Assembly (NCBI GenBank): GCA_949318235.1 | Contig: OX439131.1 | Span: 12,110,625-12,174,624, forward strand | Length of the DNA: 64,000 bases | Reading direction: 5' to 3' | Source: Ecdyonurus torrentis | Lineage: Eukaryota > Arthropoda > Insecta > Ephemeroptera > Heptageniidae | In this document: piece after piece, positions 38,408 through 52,727 of the stretch | Layout: the number at the start of each line of letters is the position of its first letter | Numbering within the stretch: position 1 is the stretch's first letter | Made by a program: the position numbers and the translations under genes | Notes under the pieces: generated by a model | What the model was told of the DNA's origin: nothing | The model's database searches: none | The model's input: only the letters and a program-made list of their open reading frames with translations

Positions 38408-38683
38408 TGTAAGATGTGAAATTATAAATTGTTATAAAATATTAAAAATGTAAAAATATTATTGAAAAACACCATCACCACCAACAACCAGCAAGATCTA
38501 AATACTGTTTTTAAACATGCTCAACAAGATACAAAATTCCCTTCTTCTTCTTCTTTTTTTTTTGGGGGGGGGGGGGGGGGGGGATAGAGAAAGACAGAAA
38601 TTGTCCACTTTAAAAATTACAATTACTATAAGTTTATTAAAAATAATAATTTTAATTATCATTATTCATTAGATTTAATTATA

Positions 38684-38938
38684 TGAAAGAAAAGTATAGA
38701 GGAAACCAGCAAGGACCTTAACATAAACTTAAAAATAAATAAATAAAAATGGGTAACTTTCAGCACAGACACCTTTTCTGTTTTCTCTTCAATTTTAATG
38801 CTGAAAGCTATCGAATGTGTGTTAGTTTTTTTACCTCTGTGCTAACAAGATTTTGACCGAACAATGCTAAGGCCCTAGCTGGTTTTCTTTGTCTTTTTTC
38901 TTTTATATTATCAACCTAAATGCTATGGTTATTTTCCT
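38684..38938. mobile_element. Hairpin element, family A copy 9 (short)
   Basis: ATGAAAGAAAAGTATAGAGG then AACCAGCAAGGACCTTA on the left; AGCTGGTTTTCTTTGTC then the tag AACCTAAATGCTATGG on the right. Confidence 0.7.
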
Positions 38939-39404
38939 TGATTTTGCACATTATTACATTTATATTATATTTGAGCAGGAAAATATTAATATACAGGTAA
39001 TATTATAGGCTATACTTCATAGTTATCAGCAATGGATCATAAAAATATTAAAGCACATTACATTGAAATTTAATAGAATGCAAAAATGCACCAATTTTCA
39101 TTGGTTGTATCTTTGATTTTGTTCTTTAAAATCATATAAATTATTAGTATAAAAGATTTGATCAAACAAAACATAACATGGAGGAATTTTTCCTAATCTA
39201 TCTATGTGCGTTTCTATCAAATCTTTAATAATTATCAACTATTGCATAGACGATTTTTTCCTAATATTTATTATTGTATAAGTTTTTTATGTTACTGTGA
39301 TCTTCAAATCAAATAGTTATTATTAAAATTTGTCTTCATTTGCTATGATTTAGTACTTTAGTAGTTATGCCATTAAATTAAATAAATATTAAATTTCTTG
39401 AAGA

Positions 39405-39553
<149 letters not shown>

Positions 39554-40333
39554 TTAAGTACTGTAAACCAATGATAAAATTTGAGTAAAAAAAAAAAGTT
39601 TCGCTAATTATACATAATACCTATAATAAATAAAAGTAAGGGAAATTGTCTTTGTGATAGTCAATTTATTAATATTTGATAGAAATACAGATAGATTTGA
39701 AACATTGAGAAATGGAAAATTAAGCTGTAGGGCTGTGACTGACAGGCATGCCAGTCTCTCTCTGTCTCTCTTTTGCTCATCATATAATTAGGCCTATAAT
39801 ACAAGATTATATAACAAATCAAATTGCCTGAGAATAGAAATCAAATGAACAAAAATGTTTAGCAATTGAAGTAAATAATATGGAAGATTATACTTCACGA
39901 AATTCCTTAATTATAGAAACAAATGGGGGGTGTAGGATTAATGAAAGGTATTTACACATAGTATAACTTTCCATATCATGTGCTTTTTCTGTTTCTTTCA
40001 ATGAGTTTTGTTCCTTTGATTAACAACCAAACCATACTCATATTTGTTTGGTAACTTGCTAATTGGGATTACAGATAAGAGCTTATCCAAGGCATCATCT
40101 GGATTGCAAATGGATCAACAAGATACTGATCACAAAAATCTGATTGTTTATAGCAAATTTAAAAACATAAATAAATAAAAAAAAAGTGACAAATTTTAAC
40201 ATAACATTTTTTTTAAACGGGGCGGGAGGAGGTAAAAATCAACTCTGAGGTCTGTATTTTTCCACGTATCCTAATTCTTTTGATTTGAATTGAATCTAAA
40301 ACGGATCAAATAATACAGATACAAATTCAGAAA

Positions 40334-40378
<45 letters not shown>

Positions 40379-40612
40379 ATATATATATATATCCCATATA
40401 TAGGCCTATATATTATATTATATATAGCTAGAGCAAAGCAAGGCAAAGACTGTATTCAGATTTGGAAGCACATTAGAAGTTATATTAAATATCCCTTTAA
40501 AAAAAGATGACAAGTTTAAAAGACACAAACTTTCCCAATAATTGGCACAACAGTTTTATCCACTATGAGTCAATACATCTACATAGATAAATTTAAGTAG
40601 AAATAAATAAAT

Positions 40613-42673
40613 TTAAAAAAGGGAGTCTTTGTCTTTGTTACTTGACTCACCACTTGACTCCACTGTTTCCAACTTGGGTTGAGTTTCCTGTACAATGGAA
40701 CATGTAGCTTCACCAGTCACAGCCGTAGCATAAACAACAGTGGCTGCATATGTTGTTGGCACTGCAACTGTCATATCTTGAGCAGTAAATCTTGTAGTCT
40801 GATGTTCACTCCCACCTGTTAGTCCACATTAAAGTTGCATACACACTCACACAAACAAAACCAAAATTACAACATTTTTTTTTTTTTTTACTGTCTGTCT
40901 TACGAAGCCCCCGTATTCGAGAGGACTGTTGAGCAGTGACAGAAGGTAGCCAGGAAAGGCGCAAGCGCCCATGTTTATGTTTTGTAACTTATAAATTTAA
41001 TCTCCTTCAATGAGCAATTATACCCCCAATTTATATTATTATTATTTTCTTCTTCCTTGTAAACTAAAAATAAACTAAAAAAATAATAGGCCTAGTAATA
41101 GGTAATAAAAAATAAAAAAATTCAACGATGTGTTTAAATGTCCTGTAGTTTTAGTTGCACTACTCATTTTTATAAGCAAAATAGGGCTTATATAAAAAAA
41201 ATTGAGACAAAGGAAATGATACAATTTTTAAAGTGGTACTGGTATTATAACACAGGCTACCAAATGCAATGGTGGAATGTTTGACAAGAAGAAAATAAAT
41301 AATGTTTACCTGGTGTCATTAACACTGACGGATCCCACAACGCTTCACTCTCTTCCATTAACGTTCTCCTCCTAATAGAATAAGAAATATATTTTAATTA
41401 CACACTCTCAAAATATATTGAAAGGAAAAGAAAATTGACACATGAGTATTAAATTATTATTTCTTTTCATCAATCTTATACTTAAAAATAACATAAGTGC
41501 ATAATGATGTGTTTTAAAACTCAATAAAATTTAATGCTCCTGAATCTTAACTGAATTAAATTTTTATGTTACTCAGATATGGTAATTGTACTAGTTATTG
41601 GTATGTGTCTATTATCAGTAATTGATTTTTTTTTTTTAAATACTTTCCACACATATTAGGGCTCTGCAATTTTGATACAATGAATAATGTCAAATGTTTT
41701 AAGCCCTAAACTGGAAGGAAAGTACTCTGCAAGAACAGATATAGAATCATGTTAATACTTGGTACCGTAACTAGTACAGTGGACTTAAAATTAAATATTA
41801 CCATAGTATAATCAATTTAAGGAAAAAACCATCGCGGTTAGGATCAACGATAAAGAAAAGGATAGAAAAACCAGCAAGGGCCTTACCACAGTAGAAGTTC
41901 TATGGAGAGGTCGAGGTCTTGCATGGCACAGTATAATGTTATAAAAGTTTCTTTATAACTTGAGAGCTTTCGTCATATGATAATGACATTATCAATCAAA
42001 AGAGAAAATTACTTGAGCACATCACTGAGCAGTGTCTTGTCTTGTACTGCCGTGTTATGCTCTTGCTGGTTTGGAGTTGGTGGAGAGGGGTGGGGGTGGA
42101 GTAGGGAATCTGGGAAGGAGTGTGAATGAGTGAGGGAAGGAGTGAGTGAGGGAGTGAGGGAAAAGGTGGGAAGGGGAGCGGGAATAGGGTATATTTTTGA
42201 AATATGTTAGCGAATATTAAGTCCAGGCAGCCCTTGGGCTTTTCTGGATCTTAATATATGTTGATATGCTAATTCATAGTCGTAATGTCGCATAGTTGGC
42301 TGGGCCCGGAATAGTGCGAAGTATTGTTGATTTATAACATAATTGGAAATTTGATATGCCATGAGAGGCCGCATGTTCAGCCACAGGTTTTTCCATCTCA
42401 TTGTTTTTTACGGATTGTCTGTGGCCATTCATGCGGTCTCTCGCTTTTTGTGTGGTTAACATTATACTGTGCCATGCAAGACCTCGACCTCTCCATAGAA
42501 CTTCTACTGTGGTAAGGCCCTTGCTGGTTTTTCTATCCTTTTCTTTACCATAGTATAAGTATATTATAGTAGGGGAATCCTGTGTTAATTTTTGAAGCTA
42601 GATAAAAGCAAGCTTCTAGTTCCTTAGTAAAGATTGCGCTAGTGAGGGTGGGTTTTTCTCTCTCGCACACTGA

Positions 42674-42715
<42 letters not shown>

Positions 42716-44082
42716 ACGATGGCATGCACTGCAAGGGTGACTCTTCGCTGCACATGCAACCGGATATAGGGGAGTCGCAGCGTGAAACCGCAAGATTTAT
42801 AAAAATTAATTTGAAATTTTGAATTTTTAAATATTCAAGATGGACTTAATTTTATCAGTTATTTAAGCGTTTCGGGAAAAAATATCTGAATTTGCTGTTT
42901 CATTTACAATTCTACGACAATTAGTAAAAAAAAGTGCTGGGCTAACTTCCCCCCCCCCCTCCTCCTTTAGTTGCACTAGGCGCGTGCTGATTTTTTTTTT
43001 TTTTTTTTGAAGATTCCGGCAACTCCTTGCACATTCCCCAAATAGAGCAAATGCATCGGGGTATCAGAACATCAGAACCACCTCATTTACATGTCTGTTC
43101 TATATGACAACCTCGTTCAGGTTAAAATTTTTATTGCTTTCTTTATATTATATTGCTGTAAAAGAAAAGAATCTGCAGCCCCAGATATTTAGTATTTTTT
43201 TTATTTTTGCGATGAATCCAAAGCAGAGAGATGCTTATAATTATATATAGGCCTATAATAACAACTGCACAATTAAAATAATATAACAAAATAGTATTGA
43301 TAAAAAGTTGATTTTTCTTTTCATCGCAGGAGAATCTGAGAGAGCGAGAGAGAAAAAATAAAAATCCAGCGGTGGCTGGTTATTCGATGCACACATGTGT
43401 CATATAAAAATATGAGGGGGAGAAGTCACGACCCCAAAATTTTCGTACATGCATCCTTCTTCTAAAGAGGGTTTAAATTGCAGACAGCAGAAATAGAGAT
43501 TGTAACACCCTCTATCGGACTAAAAAAACTGGCTTCAAAAATTCCTATCCCATTCCCCTACTATAATATATTTATACTATGATATTACCATTCAAAATTG
43601 ATCCATTTTTGTGCGCCACAAAATATTATGAGTAACAAGAGATCTCCGCTTTTTATGTAAATAATTTTGAGATGTTTTACACAAAGTTTGGAAAATAAAG
43701 ACGAATATTGATGAAGAAGAGTGATCAGGTGATTAGCTCAAGCAGCTTCTCTAGCAAGCCAAACAAAAGCCCCATACTGTTCGTCCACTACCTTCACTTG
43801 CTCGACTCAACCTGTCTCTTCTTCTTTGTATCTTTCTTTTTCTTTCTTTTTTTTCTTTTTTTTCTTTTTTCTTTTTTCTTTTTTTTTTTTTTTTTTTACT
43901 TTTTTCTTTATTTATTATTATTTATGCTTTTGTTAGGATTTTTTTTTTTTTAATTTGATACTTTATAATATAGGCATAGCTTTGATATTTTAATAATTTA
44001 AATGGTCAAATGTTGTTAGGGTAAGAGTAATTTATTTGTTTATTGGTTTACTTACAAAATATATATTTTTATAAAACAAAAA

Positions 44083-44119
<37 letters not shown>

Positions 44120-46757
44120 ACAGTGGCAGAGATAGAGAGCAAACGAAAGACAGGTTGCGTTGGGCAGCACGAGGAGTGTTTGACTTGCTGGCGAAGCAGC
44201 TCGAGCTGATTACCTGAGCGCGATCATAGAAGCGGCCAGCGACTTCTTCTCTTCATCGTCTTCTTTTTCCGAACTTCGTGCCTAACATCTCAATATTATT
44301 TACATAAATAGCGAGATCTCTCGTTTACTCATAATATTTTGTGGCTCGCAAAAATGGATCAATTTTGAATGGTAAAATTTTATTGTAAGTCCACTGTACA
44401 TTTACTATACTAAAGATTTTTTCCTGAACTTTTCCTACATTCCTACTCAATATGACTGCTGTAAGGTGCATCAGATGCGCACACACAGTACGGGTATATG
44501 CTTTAGAGACAATGTGTGCGACTCTGAAGGAAGTAGGGTTTTAGGGAATATTTTTACTCTACTAGGGAGAAGGGAAGATATCTGAGACAAAGATTATGAA
44601 TGTAATCAGTTATTATTTTTACATACCTATTTATTGAGACATCAAGGAACCTTAACTTAGGAATCATTGGCCAGGGTTTTGCAGTAGTAGATGTACATCC
44701 TGAACGCTCCTTCCTCATTTCTTTAACGTAACGATCTCTCACATTCCTCCATTTGGCTCTACAGACCTCCGCTGTAAACAACCATGAATAATGTTACTGG
44801 TACACTGATTATGGCATGCTGAGAACCACAGCTGGCAGATTTAAATTATGTACTGTATCTGTGTTTTACAATTCATTGTCTGTTTAAGTGAGACATAATA
44901 TGTAATGTAATATATTGCACAAATTAGCAATTCAAACTTTGTTTAAGCGTACACAAAACCAAGTATGGTAATTGTACTAGTTATCGGCATGCTTGCCACA
45001 ATTATCAGCAGGTGTTTCTGCTTTTTTATAATATGTTTCACTTATTTGAGAGTTTTGAAATTTTTACACAAAAGCGATTGCTAAAATTTAAAAGCTCCAA
45101 AATCAGTGGAAGGTATTTAAAAAAAATACAACTGCCGATAGCTATATACTGAAGTACCATTACCATAACAGTATGTATGTACAGTATTTCAATATAGAAT
45201 CAGGAACTTTATAATAGCTGCCAGCAGAGGCGTATGCAGGGGGGGGGGGATTTGGGTCCAGACTCCCCCCCCCCCATCAGGTCTGAAAAAGCATGGGCAA
45301 AGGGGGTGGTTTCCCCCCTTTGACTATGCTCACTATAGGCTAATGAATGCAAGTCGATGTTGTTGCGAAAAAAATGTGTAAGTTGTTTTTTGGCACGCTA
45401 AGCAATATGTGTATCTCGTATTTTGTCACGCTAAGCAATATGTGTAAGTCGAGCGCCATCTCCATAACGTTCGGGAACAACTTACACATTTTGCTTCGCG
45501 TGACAAAATGCGAGATACACATATTGCTTAGCGTGACAAAAAACGACTTACACATTTTGCTTCGCCTGACAAAATACGAGTTACACATTTTTTTTGCAAC
45601 AACGTCAAAGTACAGTACATACATAAAATAATATGTGTATGTAAATACATACTTATACAATGTATGATTATGTACTATATGTATCATACATACATGCATA
45701 TGTACAGCTTTGGCCAAAAGTTTCCGAACGGGGCAGCGGCGGCCGCTGCGTTTTCTCATAAAGATAACATAGTGTGGTTGCGGGTTGCCTATGCAAATCC
45801 TTCGGGAACTTTTGGACAGAGCTGTACATACGGTACCAAGAATATGTGTACATATGTGTAGGAAAAAATATTTACAACATAAATATATGTACATAGCATA
45901 CATAATCAACAACCTAATAGTGCATTTATATATTTATGTAAAATACATACATATGTATGTATGTACCTAATGTGTATTCACGTTTGAGCCAACAATCTGG
46001 ACAATGATACCATATTATATTACCCAGTATCAAGTCGATTTACATACATAGTTTTTGTGCATACCGGTATATGTACATATATGTATTTTACATAAATATG
46101 CGTACATATATATTATACTTTTCTAATATTAAAAATGATAAAGTAGTTTCTCTGTTTAATAGACAGTATATAGTATGGACAGTGTACATACTATTGCTTG
46201 ATCATATCAGTGTGTACAAGATACATATTGTACATATGTATAAAACATCATTTGTTATTGTATGATGTTGACACAGCAAAATCCTTCCCATTCTTACCAG
46301 ACCTGTTTTTAACCAATTTATAGTTATCAAATACAATTTTGCTTCCATAAATTGTCTTCTATCAAAGCATAGTAATTATCTAGTCTGTCATCTACTAGAA
46401 TAATTGTAGAACAAACTTGTTCTTAACTCGGGAAACACAAAAACAAATACACTTACCATCCATGCCAAGGCGTCCCCCGATTTCTCGCCAACATCTTTCT
46501 TTGAGCCGCACGTTCTTGTAATCCTTGCAAAATACATTATACAAACATGGATATTGTTTAACCTCACGCGCGAGATATTCCTGAATGTTTCCATACATTG
46601 TAGGGTCATTATCTTTTAAGCATGGCTCTTCCATGGCTTTAACAGGCAACAGAATTCCACTTGACCGCCCGCTCGACCCATAAACGACAGCCATTATGAA
46701 AACATAACGTTCACGGTCATTGGAGGAATATTTTTTCATGCATGCTGGTTGGTTCAT
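40613..46757 (-). CDS. MADF-domain protein (putative DNA-binding regulator)
   Basis: Four exons on the minus strand: 46757-46457, 44771-44627, 41371-41310, 40815-40613, in frame to 236 residues. The MADF domain (Myb/SANT-like, DNA binding) spans about residues 54-145: IQEYLAREVKQYPCLYNVFC, KDYKNVRLKERCWREIGGRL, then CRAKWRNVRDRYVKEMRK and KPWPMIPKLRFLD, giving the spaced tryptophans and the RDRY motif of the family. The rest is low-complexity Thr/Val/Ser. The frame is open upstream to a GTG, but the first ATG is at 46757; an internal ATG at 46694 is a second option. A strong donor (GTG|GTGAGT at 40651/40650) lies inside the last exon, so longer isoforms, perhaps with a BESS domain, could continue downstream. 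The specific orthologue is not recognised. Intron 2 holds a four-level transposon nest. Confidence 0.8.
41812..42544. mobile_element. Hairpin element, family A copy 10, with 14-bp target duplication and captured coding fragment
   Basis: Starts TCAATTTAAGG, tag CCATCGCGGTTAGGATCAAC, then AAAGAAAAGGATAG and CCAGCAAGGGCCTTACC, mirrored at the right end by GGTAAGGCCCTTGCTGG and CTATCCTTTTCTT. TTACCATAGTATAA is duplicated at 41798-41811 and 42545-42558. The centre is not palindromic: it holds a purine-rich stretch (42060-42190) and a protein fragment on the minus strand. Confidence 0.85.
42204..42462 (-). pseudogene. Fragment resembling a Penelope-like element GIY-YIG endonuclease domain
   Basis: Two minus-strand frames that overlap read KARDRMNGHRQSVKNN, KPVAEHAASHGI and, after a frameshift near 42275, ELAYQHILRSRKAQG then GLNIR. 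This order (Arg-rich helix with GHR, then KPV-EH, then a terminal GLN) is what I know from GIY-YIG domains at the C-terminus of Penelope-like reverse transcriptases. The GIY and YIG strands themselves are missing. It fills the core of hairpin copy 10. Confidence 0.55.
45353..45607. mobile_element. Word-repeat foldback element, copy 3
   Basis: Ends GTCGATGTTGTTGCGAAAA and TTTTGCAACAACGTC; centre GAGCGCCATCTCCATAACG then TTCGGGAA, the same as in 26844-27071. Each arm has about three 33-bp units built from ATGTGTAAGTCG and CACGCTAAGCAAT instead of the words of the other copy. In MADF gene intron 1. Confidence 0.8.
45705..45824. mobile_element. Tc1/mariner-type MITE, 120 bp
   Basis: Ends CAGCTTTGGCCAAAAGTTTC and the complement CTTTTGGACAGAGCTG, flanked by TA. 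The GGCCAAAAGT word is common in mariner/Tc1 ends. The centre includes GCAGCGGCGGCCGCTGC. Confidence 0.75.
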
Positions 46758-47077
46758 TTCTTTCACACGTGTCGTAGCGGTTCAATTTAAATTGAGACTT
46801 GCAGTGCAGAAGAGATTTTATTATTATTTTTTTTCTTTTTGAAGTCCCAACACTCCTCACACTTCCATCCCACATATCCCTAAATTAAACCCTAATATTA
46901 TAATACAATAACAATATAAAAAATGTTCTCCCTCATATGAAAAAAGAAAATTAGCTCCCTGAGGCAAAATAGTGTGAGAATATATTCCATATATCTTGCA
47001 GATTGCAGCGAGTTGCAGTGTTGCAGTGTCGGAAAGAGTGCGCGACATAATAAACACGTATTTTTAAAACATTTGTG

Positions 47078-47108
<31 letters not shown>

Positions 47109-47508
47109 GCATTTTTAGCAAATACATTCGACATTGTTCCTTATTAAAACAAATGCCTATCTTCGAACTTTGCGGCGTTGACTTTACATCCACACGGGCA
47201 CGGTATACAAAAAGCACGTTCCATTATGATTAATTATTATATATTTAAAATTATTGCGCGGGTTTTCACACTATTTTTTCCAGCCTTCGTAATAAGTAAA
47301 ATTCTGATGCAGAAGTTTACTAAAACAATTTCTTGCTTATTCTATTACAAATAAAAATATTAATAATTTCTAAACGATAATTAACTCATATTAATTGCCG
47401 TAACGTAAAAAATAATATTAATTTTTTCCGATTTCACCCGAAGTTGCTGAAAAGTCCGTGCATCAAGTCTTGCTATCCCCGGACAAGTCTGACGTTTTTC
47501 GATTCGAT
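46758..47508. promoter_or_regulatory. Divergent region MADF gene / eEF1A
   Basis: About 750 bp between the MADF start codon (minus) and the presumed eEF1A start site (plus). Contains poly-T (near 47080-47108), TA-rich segments and no clear TATA box. No further gene was seen. Confidence 0.4.
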
Positions 47509-47532
47509 CTCTTTTAGCCGTGGCAACGGAAG
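47509..47532 (+). promoter_or_regulatory. Probable eEF1A 5'-TOP start and non-coding exon 1
   Basis: CTCTTTTAGCC is a C-plus-pyrimidine tract like the 5'-TOP start of translation-factor mRNAs, and GGAAG|GTGAGC at 47532/47533 is a strong donor. Splicing to the acceptor at 49359/49360 gives a leader of about 63 bases before the ATG, a usual structure for animal eEF1A genes. The exact start site is inferred. Confidence 0.5.
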
Positions 47533-48789
47533 GTGAGCATATTCTCTTTTCTTGTCTTAAAAAATCCAAAATTATCTGTGATTTTATTAACCATCAGTTT
47601 TTATTTGGGTTGTTTTTGCATAATATAAAATAACATTTAAAGATTTTAATAAATCATTTTGTTACTCTTTGCATGAAAAACTTAAAAATTTTACATTAAA
47701 AAATTTTTATCCACCCGGCATGACCGCATGTGTATACTTTGTTCATTTTGTTTAAAGGGAATATAATTTTGTTTTATTATTAATTAAATACATGTTATTT
47801 TGGTCCTAATTGGGGTCGGATTACTTTTATTCTAATTATTTTCCGTGAAACCGTTTTGATTAGAATTTGTAGGTGAAAATAAATTTGTCGGTAGAGCAGG
47901 ATTAAAGTGGTTTGTCCTCAAAAGTTTATTTATTAATGAAATGACTCTAAAAGCTTATTGCAGTGTTTATTAATTTAGAAGAAAATCGCATTATAAATTG
48001 AATTAACGAACAAAGGTTAATGTGAAGTTAATTTTGCCGCAGTATTGATACGTAATATGATGTAATTACAGCGTGGCTCTTTATGGCCATAAGGAACAAG
48101 TGGTAGCTGTCAAGTGCGTGGCAATATGTTTCCCTATGCTGACATAGCGTTGCTCCATATTAAGTATCGTTTGTAATCTAGGGCTTTAAAATTTTTAACT
48201 TACATAATTTTAAATTTGATTATTCTTATTATTTTCATAAGGTCCAACCTTGGAATTTTTAATATGTATGTAATGTATGAAGATAAACTGCATACGAACT
48301 GAATATTCATATTATGCATACTTCTTGTTGATTAATTATTTTATGTTTGATTATTTATACAAATCTGGCTGCCCGGGTTAAGAAAATAATATTTCTGTCA
48401 TACTCCCTTATGTCAGGCTAACTCCTTGACGCATGTGTCGGTGTGGTGTCTGTAAAATTAGAGCTTTGCTTTATATGTATGTACATAACTTTTGAAATTG
48501 ATTATTCGGTCACCAGACAGCATGCAATTTGATAGAATTCAAATGCATTTAGACCTTATCCAGGTTAAAACTAAACATACGTTCTCGAGCTTGATTTTTG
48601 TTTTTCTGTGAATTTCTGTTGAAATAAAATCTTTGTTCATTTATGCACATATGTATTGGATAATAGCAAACTAATAAGAAATTTAAACTGTCAAAAATAA
48701 ATACATAGTTTGAAACGCTGTTTATAGGATTAATTTACTTGTGACATTTACGTCATTAAATAATTTACAAGTGCAATCTTTTTTATTGG

Positions 48790-49020
48790 TTTCTTGCCGG
48801 TTTTTGCGACCGAACATGCCGGTCTTCTTGTTGGTTGATAAAATCGATTGTGATGGCAAGGCAAGCACAAGGCAGACGAGCGATGACGTTGCCAGACAAG
48901 ATGGCGGCCGCGCCTGCTTGCTTGACTGGCGCTCACCGGTGCCGTCGCGAAGAGAAAACCCGTTCCACGTGAGGGGGCGATCATAGAATGCGCTCGCAAC
49001 CTTACTGACTCTGCCACGAT
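48790..49020. promoter_or_regulatory. GC-rich candidate enhancer or second promoter in eEF1A intron 1
   Basis: A sharp GC-rich island in AT-rich sequence, carrying the YY1/Pho-type motif AAGATGGCGGC (48898-48908), TGACGT (48884), an E-box CACGTG (48966-48971) and several CpG. Open frames on both strands here are not gene-like. Confidence 0.5.
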
Positions 49021-49389
49021 TGATAATTGCTACCCCACTTGAAATTCCTATGACTAACAATGCTTGATGGTTCCAGCATGTTTCCATACATTTCCTTATG
49101 TTTTGTTCAAACCCTATTTAAAAATACCATGACAGCTGATTACAGATAGCACTAGAATTGGACTTTTCCAGAAAAACTACAGTACTATATATTGGGTACT
49201 GTTAAGGGTGGGGGTTTCATTTGACTGCAAATGCTTGGGAACAGAAGTATGCTTGTTGATTTTTGCTGATTTAAATTTAGCACACTTGTGAAATAACTGC
49301 CTGATTGTTCTAACTATGTGTAACACAATTTTAATGACTATTGTCTCTCTTCATTTCAGTTTGAAGGTTCTCCTCACAACTGTCACTAA

Positions 49390-51829
<2,440 letters not shown>

Positions 51830-52727
51830 CTAGCTGTGTGGCCAGGCACGGGCCTGCCGCCGCTAGAGCAGCAGTGTCATGTTAAGTTTGGCAATGCGGG
51901 GGAGCCACTAACACATGCTCCGGGCCTGGGTGTCACAATTATTCTTACTGTGAAGACGTGGTCATCACCACACCTCCTCTCCAGGGCCCCCCGCCCCAGC
52001 AGCAAGCTCCGACGACAACAGAGACGCTGCCAGCCTCCCCTCCCTGCCCCTCCTCCCCCTTCCCTTCTACTCCTTTTCCTCTCAAAGTGGCTCCTCAAAC
52101 ACTGTTGCCATCGCAAAGAGTTCAGGAGGAAAGGCTGGCTTGCGTTCTAATTATTTCTTTTTTAATTGAATTTTTTTTTTTTTGTTTCTGTTGTCTGGAT
52201 TCTTGCACCTCTGGAGAGGATGTGTGAGCAAGTTGATCGCATTTTCTTTCGGATAAATTATTTAGAAAACATGTTTTAAATAAGTTGCTTTTTTTATAAT
52301 TATTACATATATCAGTAATATCACAAAAACTTTATTAAAAAGGAACAAGTTAACAGAACACTCATCTGTTTTTGATTATTTTCATTCCTGTATGAACTTG
52401 TAAGACGTTTATTAATTGTTCTCTTTATCAATTGCTTCTGTATATAAAAGAAAAAGTGATGGCAGTGGAAGGTGGATGCCATAATAAAAGAAGCTTTGAT
52501 CCATGGAAAGACTGATCTTTAATTTCTATGTATACCTTTATTACATTTAATAAAATTTATTATTACGTTTATAATTTTTAATGTTCATTTTTGGGTTTGA
52601 AATTTGAATGTAGAAATATCAAGCACTAGACGCAGTGACTACGTGACTAGCACAAAATAACTCTAAGCAATTTAGTTTCATTGTCATAGGTTATTAGAGT
52701 ACAAAATAAAAAATAATTCAAATTATT
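51830..52727. other. eEF1A 3' UTR and convergent spacer to the DHHC gene
   Basis: The first about 320 bases after the stop are GC-rich (unlike the rest), then AT-rich up to AATAAA at 52483. The 3' end of the minus-strand DHHC gene enters from the right; TTTATT near 52555 may be its poly(A) signal. Open frames in the GC-rich part appear to be chance. Confidence 0.6.

Larger units (their letters stand above)
41802..43581. mobile_element. Second element of the nested stack, with 7-bp target duplication
   Basis: Ends CATAGTATAA (resuming after the inner insertion as GTATATTATAGTAGGGGAAT at 42559) and the complement ATTCCCCTACTATAATATAT then TTATACTATG. ATATTAC flanks it at 41795-41801 and 43582-43588. 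Its interior includes a (CT)n run at about 42677-42713. No coding. Confidence 0.75.
41777..44396. mobile_element. Outer element of a nested stack (TA-flanked, inverted-repeat)
   Basis: Ends CAGTGGACTTAAAATTAAAT and the complement ending AAGTCCACTG, each next to TA. The right arm continues AATTTTGAATGGTAA, GGATC, GTAAACGAGAGATCTCGC, with its partner resuming at 43589 after the inserted block. Contains the elements at 41802-43581 and 41812-42544. In intron 2 of the MADF gene. Confidence 0.75.

Noticed and set aside
45340..45912. 190-codon minus-strand frame
   Set aside because: It spans a palindromic word-repeat element and a neighbouring MITE; repeated words give repeated peptides.
46758..46766. 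GTG at 46766 as start of the MADF protein
   Set aside because: The open frame extends to a GTG, but the first ATG is at 46757; a non-ATG start is not needed.
48722..49087. 121-codon minus and 81-codon plus frames in eEF1A intron 1
   Set aside because: They lie in a GC-rich block where stops are rare, show no family features and no splice context. A regulatory island is more likely.
51836..52227. Frames of 79-104 codons after the eEF1A stop
   Set aside because: They fall in the GC-rich 3' UTR before the poly(A) signal, and no frame has recognisable features.
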